A stretch of DNA of 64,000 bases, from assembly GCF_001687305.1 (NCBI RefSeq), contig NZ_KV700385.1:62001-126000 (forward strand). Reading direction: 5' to 3'. The first letter of the stretch is position 1. The number at the start of each line of letters is the position of its first letter. This document shows, piece by piece, positions 27,248-36,538 of this stretch. This stretch comes from Actinomyces vulturis (lineage in GTDB: Bacteria > Actinomycetota > Actinomycetes > Actinomycetales > Actinomycetaceae). The notes under the pieces are model-generated. The model was not told the DNA's origin. It ran no database searches and worked only from the letters and a program-made list of their open reading frames with translations. A program made the translations under genes and the position numbers.

Positions 27248-28369
27248 TTACTCGTCAGCGGGCGCTGCCGCGTCATCACGTACAGCGCTGGCCAGCACGT
27301 ACTCGGCACCGATTGCGGTAGGACGTACCGCCTGCTGAGGGGAAGCCTCAGCGGTGGCTGCTGCACTAGCGGAAGGTGCCGGCGAAGGTTGAGCACTAGT
27401 CGCCGCGCTCGATTCGGGTGCCGGGGTGGCAGCATCCTTCGCTGCGGGCAGGGAAAAAGCAACCATAACGTCGTAGGTTGCGGTGATTTTCCCTTTAAGA
27501 TCTTCCCCACCAGCCAATGCAGCCACATCACCAGAGACTTTCATGGTGGACTTGGGAACTGTCCGGCTATAAACACTGGTGATGGTCAGGGTGGTCATCA
27601 CCAGAGCGCCGCCGTCTTCGGTCTGAAGGCCTCGTACACCGTCGGATCCTGCAGTAACAGAGACGGCAATATTCCCCACGTCCTTCAAGGAATCGTTAAG
27701 GGCACGTTGCTTTTCAACCAGGCTGCGCAACGGATCATCAGCCCAGAGATGACCAGAAATGGAGTTCGGGTCATTAAGGGCTTCTACATAGGAAGCAAGT
27801 GCATCCTGCGGGGTCATGATGAGCCCAGCAGTATCCAGGTCCACCTGAGGTGAGCCGGTAGCGGGCTTTGCCGTAGGAGGAATCTCTACGCCGGGAAAAA
27901 GTCGGATCCAGGCCCACAGTTCGAAGGGGTCACGAGCGCTGTCCTGGCTCAAGGTGAGTAACTGCGGAATATTCGTGGTATCAGTGAATTCCGTTGCAGT
28001 CATAACGGTGCGAGGCCAGCCCAGAGTAAGGCCTACAGCGCTTGCCTGGCTAGTAGTGACCAGGGGCTTGACCACGTCATCCTTACCGGTGGCTTGAGCC
28101 AGGGCGTATTGCTCGGTGCGGATACGCTTGGCGGGGCCAGTAAGGAATCCGGTGAGTTGATCAGCGTTTTTGTCTTTATCTGCAACGGCGACTCCGTCAC
28201 TGATACGTTCAAGGATGGTACTGAGGCGTTCGCCGTCCAGGACGGGCTGAGCCTCGGGAGAAGCACCCACACCCTCAGGAATGGAGGGGAGGTCATTGCT
28301 ACATGCGGCCAGGCTGGCACTGGCAGCAATCAGCGCACTGAGAAGGGCAGAACGTCGTGAAATCATCAT
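27248..28369 (-). CDS. Lipoprotein of unknown function
   Basis: I do not recognise a family. The 373-residue protein begins MMISRRSALLSALIAAS and has a lipobox ending LAAC at about residue 23, so it is an exported lipoprotein; the SRR start could be read by either Tat or Sec. The mature part (SNDLPSIPEGVG onward) is mixed alpha/beta, and the C-terminal 80 residues are a low-complexity Ala/Pro/Ser linker ending in a short conserved-looking segment. Its start overlaps the stop of the upstream gene (TGATG), with GGAGG 10 nt upstream, so the two are translated together and their products probably act together at the membrane. Confidence 0.7.
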   Translation of the reverse strand: MMISRRSALLSALIAASASLAACSNDLPSIPEGVGASPEAQPVLDGERLSTILERISDGVAVADKDKNADQLTGFLTGPAKRIRTEQYALAQATGKDDVVKPLVTTSQASAVGLTLGWPRTVMTATEFTDTTNIPQLLTLSQDSARDPFELWAWIRLFPGVEIPPTAKPATGSPQVDLDTAGLIMTPQDALASYVEALNDPNSISGHLWADDPLRSLVEKQRALNDSLKDVGNIAVSVTAGSDGVRGLQTEDGGALVMTTLTITSVYSRTVPKSTMKVSGDVAALAGGEDLKGKITATYDVMVAFSLPAAKDAATPAPESSAATSAQPSPAPSASAAATAEASPQQAVRPTAIGAEYVLASAVRDDAAAPADE

Positions 28370-29631
28370 CAGTTGTTGTCCTCCGTGGTGAGCTGGTCAT
28401 CATCAGTTTCGAGAAGTTCGTCGTCAACTAACGCAAAAGGCTCAGCATTCTCATCGATTTCACGCTGTGCACGATATTCAGCGGTGGTGTTCTCATCGAG
28501 GGCAGGAACCACGGCGCTACCGCGAGCCTTACCCACAGCCATGATGATTTCACCAGTGTCGGCGTCATCGTGAGTCAGTTCAGCCATGTCTCGCTGGCTA
28601 GCGAGCAAGGTCAGTTCGTCAGGTGCCTGCTCATCATGATTAGCCAAAGGAACCTCAGGTACGTCCACACCCGGACGGTGAACCTGTCCAGTGCGTGGGT
28701 CGGTCCATTCCTCTCCGTTATCCAGGGCACGGTCACGCTCGCGCATTTCACGGCGAGTGAGCGGACGATCAGGATCCCTGCCAACTGCTGCAAACGAGGT
28801 TGTGGCGGTGGCATCGGCCTGAGCCATACGCTCTGCACGTTCCTTGGCTCGTTGCGCACGGGCACGTGCTGCACGCCAGAACTGAACTTCAAGTGCTGCG
28901 AAGAAAGAGCCAATAAGCAGAAAGACTGTGCCAATGATGAGGCCCGGTATCAACCACGGAGTAGAGACCTTGCGCGGCCAGGACAAGGCAACATCGGGGG
29001 CAGGCTTTGTGCCGTCGGAGGCCACCAAAACCACAAGGTTAGGGTCAGCCGCATCCAGGGTCATGGTGATGGAGCCGGTGCCTTTTTTCTCCGTTAGCCA
29101 GAGGTCAGAGCCTGCAGGATTCGCGTTGGTAGCTTCTCGGGGTGTACAGCCCGGAGTTGCAGTCGATTTGGCGCTGGGCTCTGCGGATGTAGAAGCATCT
29201 GCTGCGGGAGTGGCGGACGCATCAGCGGAAGGTTCCTCAGAAGCTGCGGGGGTGGCAGCGGCGTCGGCAGGTTTGAGTGCCTGTGCTGAGCAGGAATCAG
29301 TGACCTCGGTAGTGGTCAGTGCAGTCCAATCACTCAGGCCTGTAATGGCGGTATAGGGATCGTTAGCTAGCCAGGCGTCCACATCTGTATTGCGACCTAC
29401 CGCGATCATGACGGGATCGGTGCTGGCCGGTGCGGTGACGGTGACGGTAACGTCGGCGTCAACCATGCCAAGAACACCAGGTTCAGTCACCACGTAGGGG
29501 GTGGTGGGAGTGGTGGGCATGGTAGCTTTTGCGGTTTCACTTGGGCGCCATGCGGTTGCGGAGAGTACTGCCAGGATGATGGCAATAACACCTATTCCTA
29601 GGCATACTCCACTGATAATTCGGCGATTCAC
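28369..29631 (-). CDS. Two-transmembrane protein of unknown function, coupled to the lipoprotein gene
   Basis: GTG 29631 is chosen because AAGGGG lies 9 nt upstream and the protein then starts VNRRIISGVCLGIG, directly before the first membrane helix; the frame is open to 29703. The 420-residue protein has TM1 near residues 7-28, an exported domain of about 220 residues rich in Ala/Thr/Ser with Cys residues (TDSCSAQ, GCTPRE), TM2 (PWLIPGLIIGTVFLLIGSFF) and a charged cytoplasmic tail with DRPLTRREMRERDRALDNGE. No known domain is apparent. It forms a two-gene operon with the downstream lipoprotein. Confidence 0.7.
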   Translation of the reverse strand: MNRRIISGVCLGIGVIAIILAVLSATAWRPSETAKATMPTTPTTPYVVTEPGVLGMVDADVTVTVTAPASTDPVMIAVGRNTDVDAWLANDPYTAITGLSDWTALTTTEVTDSCSAQALKPADAAATPAASEEPSADASATPAADASTSAEPSAKSTATPGCTPREATNANPAGSDLWLTEKKGTGSITMTLDAADPNLVVLVASDGTKPAPDVALSWPRKVSTPWLIPGLIIGTVFLLIGSFFAALEVQFWRAARARAQRAKERAERMAQADATATTSFAAVGRDPDRPLTRREMRERDRALDNGEEWTDPRTGQVHRPGVDVPEVPLANHDEQAPDELTLLASQRDMAELTHDDADTGEIIMAVGKARGSAVVPALDENTTAEYRAQREIDENAEPFALVDDELLETDDDQLTTEDNN

Positions 29632-29920
29632 TAGGCGGTACCCCTTACACGCTTTTCGTACAGTGCCTCGTGAGGAAAAGTCACGATGCCATAACAATCT
29701 CACGATTCAACACCTATACGCATCCTTTTATGCCTATGAGGTGGCCTGAATCTCATACGTGAATTCTGCACATTTCTCACACGTTCACCTTTCGCGTGGC
29801 CCGCCCAAGCATGTCAGTGGAGGGCGTTAAGGTGGTAACAACTGCATGTCCCCACCCCATCACCAGTTGATGGGAGGAAATACGGTTACTTGACTTTCCC
29901 CCGCTTCTCTAAGGAGTCCC

Positions 29921-31267
29921 ATGACTGAGGACCACATCGAATTCGCAATTACGATGCGCGGTTATGACCGCGCTCAGGTGGATCAGCGTGTACAGACTCT
30001 CCAACGTCAACTCGAACAAGCACGCGCTGAGGTAGCGGCCCTGGATTCAAAAAACATGACTCTCACCGGTCAGTTGGCTGATACACAGCGTCAATTACGT
30101 GAGGCGGACTCCCCCACTTACTCCGGTCTAGGTTCACGGATCGAACAGTTGCTGCGTAGTGCTGAGGAGCAAAGCGCCTCAATTCTGGCTAAAGCAAACT
30201 CTGATGCTGATTCTCTTCTCAGTCGCACCCGCGCTAACGCCACATCGTTATCCGAACGCAGCGCCTCCGAAGCAGCAACCCTCGTTGCTGACGCTCGTCG
30301 AGATGCTGCCCAGTTGATCGCTCAGGCTGAAAGCCAAGCATCGATCACTTTGGAAAACGCCACCGCCCGTGCTGAGGAAGTAAAGTCTGCCGCCTCTCGT
30401 GAGGCTGCCCAGATCACCGCTGCGGCTCACACAGCCTCATCCCAGATGGTGGCCAGTGCCGAACGTGAAGCCTCCCTAGTCAAAGCTCACGCTGAGAAGG
30501 ACGCCACTGAACTGACTGGTCAAGCGAAACGCGAAAGCAGTCAACTTCGCGCGCAAGCAGAGCAGGATACTGACGAACTGCGTGCCTCCAGCCAGAACGA
30601 AGCCACTCGCCTAGTCGAAGATGCCCAGAAGGAAGCCGAACAACTCATTCTCAAGGCACGCAGTGAGGCTGAGGTTATCGTGACTGAAGCGAAGAAAAGT
30701 GCCGAACAGACTCTTGACGATGCGCGGGCTCTCTCACGCTCATTGCGTCAGGAAGCAGAAGAAATGCGTGAGCAGGCCACCCAGGAAATTGCTCAAGCTC
30801 GTGCCGAAGCTGCTCAGGCTGATTCAGATACCCACGAGCAGGCGGTGGCTCGCACTGCTGACATGGTCGCTCAGGCTGAGGCTCAAGTGGCTGATGCTGA
30901 GCAACGTCTAGCTGAAGCGATTAGTCGCGCTGAAACTGTACGTACTGAAGCAGAGGAATCTGCTCGTACCCGTCTCGATGATGCTGCCCGCCAAGCAGAA
31001 GAAGCGCTGCGGACTGCGCGTGCTGAAGCTGAACGCCTAACCTCTGACGCCACTGCGGACGCTGATGCCATTACTGCTGCTGCCCAGCGCCAGGTTGATG
31101 ATCTGGAACGTCAGCGCGAATCCATCTCTACCTATCTCGATGAGATGCGAGGAGTGCTCGGCGGCGTGATTAGTGGTTCTGCGGTACACCAAGAGGAAAC
31201 TGCCGAATCCACTGATGACAGCGACAGTTCTGGCGAGCAGAACGCGAGCGACCATAAGGAGTCCTGA
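29921..31267 (+). CDS. DivIVA-domain coiled-coil protein
   Basis: The 448-residue cytoplasmic protein starts at ATG 29921 with a good Shine-Dalgarno (AAGGAG, 6 nt). The N-terminal segment FAITMRGYDRAQVDQRVQTL is a DivIVA-like membrane-curvature binding domain. Nearly all the rest is continuous Ala/Glu/Gln/Arg coiled coil (residues about 30-420) with an acidic tail. In actinobacteria such proteins (DivIVA/Wag31, Scy, FilP and relatives) organise polar growth or act as cytoskeletal scaffolds. It is longer than Wag31 and not beside ftsZ, so it is more likely a second, auxiliary DivIVA-domain protein. A perfect hairpin follows. Confidence 0.8.
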   Translation: MTEDHIEFAITMRGYDRAQVDQRVQTLQRQLEQARAEVAALDSKNMTLTGQLADTQRQLREADSPTYSGLGSRIEQLLRSAEEQSASILAKANSDADSLLSRTRANATSLSERSASEAATLVADARRDAAQLIAQAESQASITLENATARAEEVKSAASREAAQITAAAHTASSQMVASAEREASLVKAHAEKDATELTGQAKRESSQLRAQAEQDTDELRASSQNEATRLVEDAQKEAEQLILKARSEAEVIVTEAKKSAEQTLDDARALSRSLRQEAEEMREQATQEIAQARAEAAQADSDTHEQAVARTADMVAQAEAQVADAEQRLAEAISRAETVRTEAEESARTRLDDAARQAEEALRTARAEAERLTSDATADADAITAAAQRQVDDLERQRESISTYLDEMRGVLGGVISGSAVHQEETAESTDDSDSSGEQNASDHKES

Positions 31268-31290
31268 CATTTTTCCTGATTCCGCTAGCG

Positions 31291-31322
31291 GGGCCCCACA
31301 ATATGTCAATATTGTGGGGCCC
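31291..31322 (+). terminator. Perfect hairpin terminator after the DivIVA-domain gene
   Basis: Fourteen-base-pair arms GGGCCCCACAATAT and ATATTGTGGGGCCC with a GTCA loop, 23 bp after the stop. There is no T-tract. Confidence 0.75.
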
Positions 31323-31523
31323 TTGCTGGCAGATGCCAAAGTCAGTTCTGACGTATTTGATATCCCAGGCTAATGCTCAAACGAGCACTGGCGAGTGGAC
31401 CATTCAAGTGTGTTATGGCGCTATCAGGCGCACGCCGCTACATCTATCGAACAAGTCATTTAGAGCAAGTCACACACCTACGCCAAAGCACTATTGTGCA
31501 AGTGCATAGAAAACAGCGCAGAA

Positions 31524-31913
31524 CTAACTATGCGAGTTTGGATAGGTGCTGGGTTTCCAAGCGTCCGTCACTAATTCATGTGAACGCTCTTCATTGACAC
31601 CAAGATCTTTCATGGCACGGACAAAGGTGTGAGCTGCAGTGGCAGCAGCATCACCATCACCATCAACAACAAAAGTGCCCAGACGCCCACGACCTTCGAT
31701 TACTCCGACGCGCTCAAGTTCGCGATAGGCCTTCGCAACCGTGTTCACAGCAACATTGACGTGACCGGCGAGCGTACGAATGGCAGGTAGGCGCGTGCCA
31801 GGAGGCAATTGTCCGCTGCGGATGGCATGGACGATGGCCTCACCAATTTGTTCGTATGCAGGTTGGTGTGAAGAAAAATCCAACCGCATCGAGGAGAAGG
31901 TGGGGTGCATCAT
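31524..31913 (-). CDS. GntR-family transcriptional regulator, YtrA type
   Basis: The 129-residue protein has a GntR winged helix-turn-helix (QIGEAIVHAIRSGQLPPGTR, LAGHVNVAVNTVAKAYRELE, GRGRLGTFVV) and only a short C-terminal tail, the layout of the YtrA subfamily. Such regulators usually control neighbouring ABC transporters, but none is adjacent; the nearest is 2 kb away and of a different type. The start at ATG 31913 is supported by CACACT 7 nt upstream, while the frame is open to 31967. The target is unknown. Autoregulation would be expected for this subfamily, but I found no clear palindrome next to the promoter. Confidence 0.87.
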   Translation of the reverse strand: MMHPTFSSMRLDFSSHQPAYEQIGEAIVHAIRSGQLPPGTRLPAIRTLAGHVNVAVNTVAKAYRELERVGVIEGRGRLGTFVVDGDGDAAATAAHTFVRAMKDLGVNEERSHELVTDAWKPSTYPNSHS

Positions 31914-31920
31914 GCCAGCA

Positions 31921-31926
31921 AGTGTG
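31921..31926 (-). promoter_or_regulatory. Putative -10 box of the GntR regulator (leaderless)
   Basis: CACACT on the minus strand, then the 7-nt spacer TGCTGGC, then ATG 31913. It deviates from TANNNT at the first base only, so support is moderate. Confidence 0.4.
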
Positions 31927-32028
31927 TCATGGGGAAGCACAACTTTTGTGGGCCTTTTGCCCCGCATAGTGGGACGAACACCACGGCGACATTAAGCATC
32001 TCAGAAAGCGTAGGAATAGCCAGTGATT

Positions 32029-32034
32029 TAACCT
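32029..32034 (+). promoter_or_regulatory. Putative -10 box of the 158-residue protein gene (leaderless)
   Basis: TAACCT, then the 6-nt spacer GATTTT, then ATG 32041. No Shine-Dalgarno sequence is present. Confidence 0.55.
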
Positions 32035-32040
32035 GATTTT

Positions 32041-32517
32041 ATGTATTTTGACGACGTAGTCACCCCATCCTCTCAGGCGTCATCAGACGAGGAGTGGGCA
32101 AGCAAACGCCGCCAGGCTGCCAGCGAGCGTGCTCGCCTCATGCAGCAGGCCCGCCATGCAGAAGAAGCAAAGGCTGCACGGGTGGTGAAGTGCTTCCTCG
32201 AACAGGCACGCATTGAGGGTCTCGAACCTGTGGACCTTGTGATGCGTGGGTATTCCGGTGGTAAGGCACGTACTGGTTTGAAGGGCTGGTACTTACGCAG
32301 TGATGAGACTGTGGCGCTCGGCGTCGACGGAATGTTCTACGTCCTGCGGGACCAACTAGGATGGAAAGAACGCTTTTTTGGCGCCACGCCCCTAGCCGAG
32401 CCTGTTCCGATGACGATCGGTGAAGGTGGTCGCGACGGAGACATCGTTCCCCTACGTTTCGCTCTCAACCGCCTGCTTCCTCATTGGGAAGAGCGCTGTC
32501 ACTCCCCCTTAACCTGA
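32041..32517 (+). CDS. Conserved-looking actinobacterial protein of unknown function
   Basis: I cannot assign a family. The 158-residue soluble protein has an Ala/Arg-rich helical N-terminal part (RRQAASERARLMQQARHAEE) and a compact second half. The second half contains GWYLRSDETVALGVDGMFYV, a pattern of beta strands with aromatic residues, and a C-terminal RFALNRLLPHWEE helix. There is no signal peptide or membrane segment. It is convergent with the alpha/beta hydrolase gene (29 bp between stops). The start is well supported by the leaderless promoter at 32029-32034. Confidence 0.75.
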   Translation: MYFDDVVTPSSQASSDEEWASKRRQAASERARLMQQARHAEEAKAARVVKCFLEQARIEGLEPVDLVMRGYSGGKARTGLKGWYLRSDETVALGVDGMFYVLRDQLGWKERFFGATPLAEPVPMTIGEGGRDGDIVPLRFALNRLLPHWEERCHSPLT

Positions 32518-32546
32518 GACTGTAGTTCTCTTTAATAACGCCTCGG

Positions 32547-33329
32547 CTAGAACTCGGTGTAGTTCTGACGAAGAAATCCTTCAAGCGCTTTTGCCACGGC
32601 CTGTGGCTGTTCCATGGCGCTGAAGTGACCTGCAGACGGAATATTGACCACGTCGCAGCCCAGGGCTTCCGCCATAGTATTGGCGGTCTTAGACGTGCAG
32701 GTTGGGTCCTCAGCTCCACGAATCACTAGCGAGGGAACCTTTTTTCCTATGAACTGAAGAATGTCCTGGGAGTTGGGGCGTGCAGCCATTGCTCGCTGAA
32801 TCCATGCGATGGAGCCAGGGTCGATTTCACGGGCCATTTCCTGGGCACGCTCAATCACGTCATGATTGTTGACGAAGGTGTCACGGGCGCAGAGCGCCTC
32901 AACCATCTGATCGAGACTGGCGTATACCTGCTTGCTTTGCTTGGACTCAGCCAAGGTAGCCATGGATAGACGTGCGTCGCTACTTGCCGGTGAATCTGCT
33001 CCACAGTTGGTATCCATAAGCACCATGCCGGCGATAATCTGAGGATGGTGCGCAGCCAAAGCCTGGGCAATGTACCCACCCATAGACAGGCCTACAACAA
33101 CAGCGCGGGTGTGGCTGGACTGGTTAATCAATTCAGCGATACGGTCTGCTTCCCAGGTCAGTGATGGCGCGTAGTCAGCGGGCCAAGGCTGGGTCTTGTG
33201 ACAGCCACGAACAGTGGGAGCCATGATGTCTAACTCAGGCATTTGAGCAGAGAGATGTTCACGGACGCGATCCCACATTCGTCCATCGAGGGGGAATCCA
33301 TGAAGCAAAACAAGCGCTGTGTCAGTCAC
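32547..33329 (-). CDS. Alpha/beta-hydrolase family protein
   Basis: The 260-residue cytoplasmic hydrolase has the oxyanion region LLHGFPLDGRMWD, the nucleophile elbow GLSMGG, an acid in RGAEDPTC and the catalytic histidine in AGHFSAMEQP, so a full Ser-Asp-His triad is present. The closest-looking groups are esterases, lipases and chloroperoxidase-like enzymes; the substrate is unknown. GTG 33329 is preceded by AGGAGA at 5-6 nt. It lies 9 bp downstream of a small zinc-binding protein gene and is probably cotranscribed with it. Confidence 0.85.
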   Translation of the reverse strand: MTDTALVLLHGFPLDGRMWDRVREHLSAQMPELDIMAPTVRGCHKTQPWPADYAPSLTWEADRIAELINQSSHTRAVVVGLSMGGYIAQALAAHHPQIIAGMVLMDTNCGADSPASSDARLSMATLAESKQSKQVYASLDQMVEALCARDTFVNNHDVIERAQEMAREIDPGSIAWIQRAMAARPNSQDILQFIGKKVPSLVIRGAEDPTCTSKTANTMAEALGCDVVNIPSAGHFSAMEQPQAVAKALEGFLRQNYTEF

Positions 33330-33338
33330 GTAGTTCTC

Positions 33339-33626
33339 CTAGCGAGCGCGGTTCCAGCACGAAGTGTGCCAGTGACGCCGTTCCTCTAGGCCTCGGTCAG
33401 GTCCAAAGAGATGCTCATTGCTCCATGCCACCACGTGAGGTGTATGGGGAGCAATGTCATGGTTACAGCCGGGGCAGACGTAGGTTTTTTGTCCGCCTCG
33501 CACGTTGCGGACGGTAAATTCGGCACCCCCAGGGCCTTCTTGGGTGCGCGGCACGGAGGCGAGCCTATTCATATCCAAGGGGATATGCCCAGTTGAGTAT
33601 GGGCGCTTTGCGGATCGACGTGCCAT
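33339..33626 (-). CDS. Small zinc-ribbon-like protein, actinobacterial, function unknown
   Basis: The 95-residue protein starts MARRSAKRPYSTG; the frame is open upstream to 33701 but runs into the transporter terminator. A putative metal site is formed by YVCPGCNHDI and HWHTSCWNRAR, spaced as CxxC and HxxxC. Similar short proteins in other actinobacteria are often labelled 'ATP/GTP-binding', but no nucleotide-binding motif is visible here. It is paired with the downstream alpha/beta hydrolase (9 bp apart). Confidence 0.75.
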   Translation of the reverse strand: MARRSAKRPYSTGHIPLDMNRLASVPRTQEGPGGAEFTVRNVRGGQKTYVCPGCNHDIAPHTPHVVAWSNEHLFGPDRGLEERRHWHTSCWNRAR

Positions 33627-33663
33627 ACCTTCAATCGCAACATATTTGATACCCCTGATGCAA

Positions 33664-33699
33664 GAAGGTGCCCCGGATCGCAGGATCCGGGGCACCTTC
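33664..33699 (-). terminator. Strong hairpin terminator of the chvE-gguAB operon
   Basis: Perfect 16-bp arms GAAGGTGCCCCGGATC and GATCCGGGGCACCTTC with a 4-nt loop, 46 bp after the gguB stop on the minus strand. Confidence 0.85.
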
Positions 33700-33744
33700 A
33701 CTCACATACCCATCGTCTGTTTCTGCTCGATGATGATGGGAATG

Positions 33745-34917
33745 TCAGGCCTTAGCGGAGCGCTTCTTGGAGTAGAGATCGAAAGCAACGGCAAGTAGCA
33801 CCACAAGGCCCTTAATTGCCTGCTGCCAGTCAATGCTCACGCCCAGAAGAGACATACCGTTGTTCATCACAGCCATCACAAGACCGCCGATGATGACACC
33901 GGGGACGGTTCCAATACCACCGGTCACTGCCGCGCCACCGATGAAGCAGGCGGCGATGGCATCAAGTTCGAACATGTTACCGGCCTTAGGCCCAGCCATA
34001 TTGAGGCGGGAGGTGAAAATGACACCTGCGAGAGAGGCCAGGACAGCGTTGTTCACGAAAACCCAGAAGCGAACCCACTGAACTTTGACACCAGAGAGTG
34101 CCGCGGCTTCTTTGTTGCCACCAATGGCATAAACCTGACGGCCAAAAACGGTGTGTCCGGCAACGAAGGAGTAAACCATGACAAGTGCGGCAAGAATGAG
34201 CAGCACAATGGGTGTGCCGTGGTAGGTAGCGAGTTTCCATGCGAAAGCCAGGATAATCACGGAAACAAGAACGAGTTTAGAGATCCACAGTCCCATGGCT
34301 GAGACGGTCACGTTAGCGGCGATGGCCTTACGGCGAGAACGCCATTCGTTAAGAACGAATAATGCAACGCATACAGCCGCCAGAATCATCGTAAAGGCAT
34401 CAAAGCCATTACCTCCTAGCAGCCCGTTAAGGAAACCGTTACCGATATTACGGAACCCTTGGGGGAAAGGTGAGATCTGAACGTTCTGAAGAACAATCAT
34501 GGCTAGACCGCGGAACATCAACATGCCAGCGAGGGTCACGATGAAGGCGGGGATACCAACAAACGCGATCCAGAAGCCCTGCCAGACACCCACAAGTAGA
34601 CCAGTAAGTAATGCGGCCAGGACACCGATTTCCCATGGCATGCCCATACGGACAGTGACCACACCGGCCACAGCACCAGACAGCGCAACCACAGACCCAA
34701 CGGACAGGTCGATATCTGCCATCAAAATGGCGAACAACATACCGGTTGCCAGTACGAGCACGTAGGCGTTCTGCACCACGATGTTCGAAACGTTCTGGCT
34801 AGAAAGGATCTGTCCTCCAGTCAGGACAGCAAAAAACAAAATGATGGCGATGAGCGCGAACACCAGGCCGCCCTGGCGCATGTTGGAGCGCAATACGTCT
34901 TTAATAGAAGCGGCCAT
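33745..34917 (-). CDS. gguB: Multiple-monosaccharide ABC transporter permease GguB (MmsB)
   Basis: The 390-residue inner-membrane permease belongs to the BPD_transp_2 (ribose/xylose type) family, with about ten hydrophobic helices. It contains the segment MADIDLSVGSVVALSG near the N-terminus, and GGAAVTGGIGTVPGVIIGGLVMAVMNNGMSL near the C-terminus, both typical of XylH/GguB permeases. It follows gguA by a single base (TGA C ATG), with AAGGAG 7 nt before the ATG. It forms the channel of the importer with GguA and ChvE. A single permease gene is enough because these transporters work with a homodimeric permease. Confidence 0.93.
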   Translation of the reverse strand: MAASIKDVLRSNMRQGGLVFALIAIILFFAVLTGGQILSSQNVSNIVVQNAYVLVLATGMLFAILMADIDLSVGSVVALSGAVAGVVTVRMGMPWEIGVLAALLTGLLVGVWQGFWIAFVGIPAFIVTLAGMLMFRGLAMIVLQNVQISPFPQGFRNIGNGFLNGLLGGNGFDAFTMILAAVCVALFVLNEWRSRRKAIAANVTVSAMGLWISKLVLVSVIILAFAWKLATYHGTPIVLLILAALVMVYSFVAGHTVFGRQVYAIGGNKEAAALSGVKVQWVRFWVFVNNAVLASLAGVIFTSRLNMAGPKAGNMFELDAIAACFIGGAAVTGGIGTVPGVIIGGLVMAVMNNGMSLLGVSIDWQQAIKGLVVLLAVAFDLYSKKRSAKA

Positions 34918-34918
34918 G

Positions 34919-36457
34919 TCACTTCTCCTTTTCTTGCGTCATGTAGCGCATGAGGGTTTCCTGGTCGGCGTCCTTACGGTCAATATTGGCCGTCACACGC
35001 CCTTCAGACAGGGTGTAGATACGATCGCAAATACCCAGCAGTTCAGGAAGTTCGGAGGAGATGACCAAGATGGCCTTACCTTCGTCTGCTAGGCGGTTAA
35101 TGATGGTGTAAATCTCGTACTTGGCGCCCACGTCAATACCACGGGTGGGTTCGTCAAGGATGAGCACATCGGGTTCAGTAGCCACCCACTTGGATAAAAC
35201 AACCTTCTGCTGGTTACCACCAGAGAGGCCTCCCACGAGGGACTCAAGGCTGGGAGCCTTCACGTTCATTGCCTTGGAGAGTTTCTCCACCATCCTGTGC
35301 TCACTGTGGAGGTCGATGACGCCGTGATGAGAAACTTTGCCGATAGCGGCCGATGATGTGTTGGCCTTAATGGACTGAATAAGATTGAGACCGTAGCGTT
35401 TTCGGTCTTCGGAAACATAGGCGATGCCGTTGGCGATAGCGGCAGACACATTGGGCATGGAGATTTCCTTGCCCTCCTTGTAGACCTTTCCACTGATGTT
35501 GACGCCGTAAGACTTGCCGAACAAGCTCATGGCCAATTCAGTACGACCGGCCCCCATCAGCCCTGCCAGACCGACGATTTCACCGTGGCGCAGCGTCATA
35601 GATGCGTTATCAACTGCTTTACGGTCTTGGTCAGATTCGTTATAGACGGTCCAGTCTTCAATACGCAGTGCTTCACCACCCACAGAGGACTCATGATCGG
35701 GATAACGCTGTGACAGTTCACGACCCACCATGAGGCGAATAATTTCTGCTTCAGAAACTCCACCTTCGCGGTGCATATCGAGAGTGTCGATCGTTTTACC
35801 GTCACGGATGATGGTGGTGGAGTCCGCAATAGCGCGAATCTCGTTGAGTTTGTGGGAAATCATGATGCACGTGATTCCCTGGCTACGCAGTTGATCGATC
35901 AGGCTCAAAAGGTGCGCAGAGTCGTCATCGTTGAGTGCTGCGGTGGGTTCATCGAGGATCAGCAGTTTGGTGTCTTTAACGAGCGCCTTGGCAATTTCAA
36001 CAAGTTGCTGCTTGCCTACACCGATTTCCATGATTTTGCGGTCAGGGTTTTCATTCAACCCAACCTTCTTCATGGCTTCAGCAGCGCGCGCACGGGTTTC
36101 GTGCCAGTCGATGACACCTCTGGTAGCTCGTTCGTTACCAAGAAAAATGTTCTCTGCAATCGACAGGAACGGGCTAAGCGCCAGTTCCTGGTGAATGATA
36201 GAGATACCCTTAGCTTCGGAATGTTTAATGTCTGAGAAGGTGACCTCTTCGCCGTCGAAGAGCATGGTGCCTTCATAGGTGCCGTGGGGATGGACACCGG
36301 AGAGCACTTTCATCAGAGTGGATTTACCCGCGCCATTCTCGCCGCAGATGGCGTGCACTTCGCCGCGTTTAACAGAGAAGTTCACATCGTCCAGTGCGAT
36401 GACGCCGGGAAAACGCTTAGTGATGGAGCGCATCTCAAGAATGACGTCGCTTGCCAT
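34919..36457 (-). CDS. gguA: Multiple-monosaccharide ABC transporter ATP-binding protein GguA (MmsA)
   Basis: The 512-residue protein has two fused ABC domains, as usual for sugar importers of the RbsA/XylG/GguA group. The first has Walker A GENGAGKS and Walker [12 protein letters not shown], with the signature region [16 protein letters not shown]. The second has the degenerate Walker A GLMGAGRT, signature [14 protein letters not shown] and [12 protein letters not shown]. The start [18 protein letters not shown] is preceded by AAGGAGG. It energises uptake through GguB. The neighbouring ChvE-type binding protein supports the multi-sugar assignment over ribose or xylose alone. Confidence 0.94.
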   Translation of the reverse strand: MASDVILEMRSITKRFPGVIALDDVNFSVKRGEVHAICGENGAGKSTLMKVLSGVHPHGTYEGTMLFDGEEVTFSDIKHSEAKGISIIHQELALSPFLSIAENIFLGNERATRGVIDWHETRARAAEAMKKVGLNENPDRKIMEIGVGKQQLVEIAKALVKDTKLLILDEPTAALNDDDSAHLLSLIDQLRSQGITCIMISHKLNEIRAIADSTTIIRDGKTIDTLDMHREGGVSEAEIIRLMVGRELSQRYPDHESSVGGEALRIEDWTVYNESDQDRKAVDNASMTLRHGEIVGLAGLMGAGRTELAMSLFGKSYGVNISGKVYKEGKEISMPNVSAAIANGIAYVSEDRKRYGLNLIQSIKANTSSAAIGKVSHHGVIDLHSEHRMVEKLSKAMNVKAPSLESLVGGLSGGNQQKVVLSKWVATEPDVLILDEPTRGIDVGAKYEIYTIINRLADEGKAILVISSELPELLGICDRIYTLSEGRVTANIDRKDADQETLMRYMTQEKEK

Positions 36458-36538
36458 TCTTCCTCCTTCTATGGATGAGAATAATGCGCCGGGGGTAGGG
36501 CGCCGTCGTTAGTTGGCGCCCTTCCCCCGGTCACTGCG

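Noticed and set aside
27185-27853. A 222-codon plus-strand frame opposite the lipoprotein gene
   Set aside because: It is antisense to a gene with a signal peptide, lipobox and translational coupling. Its Cys/Gly/Arg-rich composition is typical of a shadow frame.
31524-31913. The GntR regulator as the owner of the dre-like site at chvE
   Set aside because: It lacks the effector domain of HutC/DasR-type regulators and has the short YtrA layout, so it is not expected to bind this operator.
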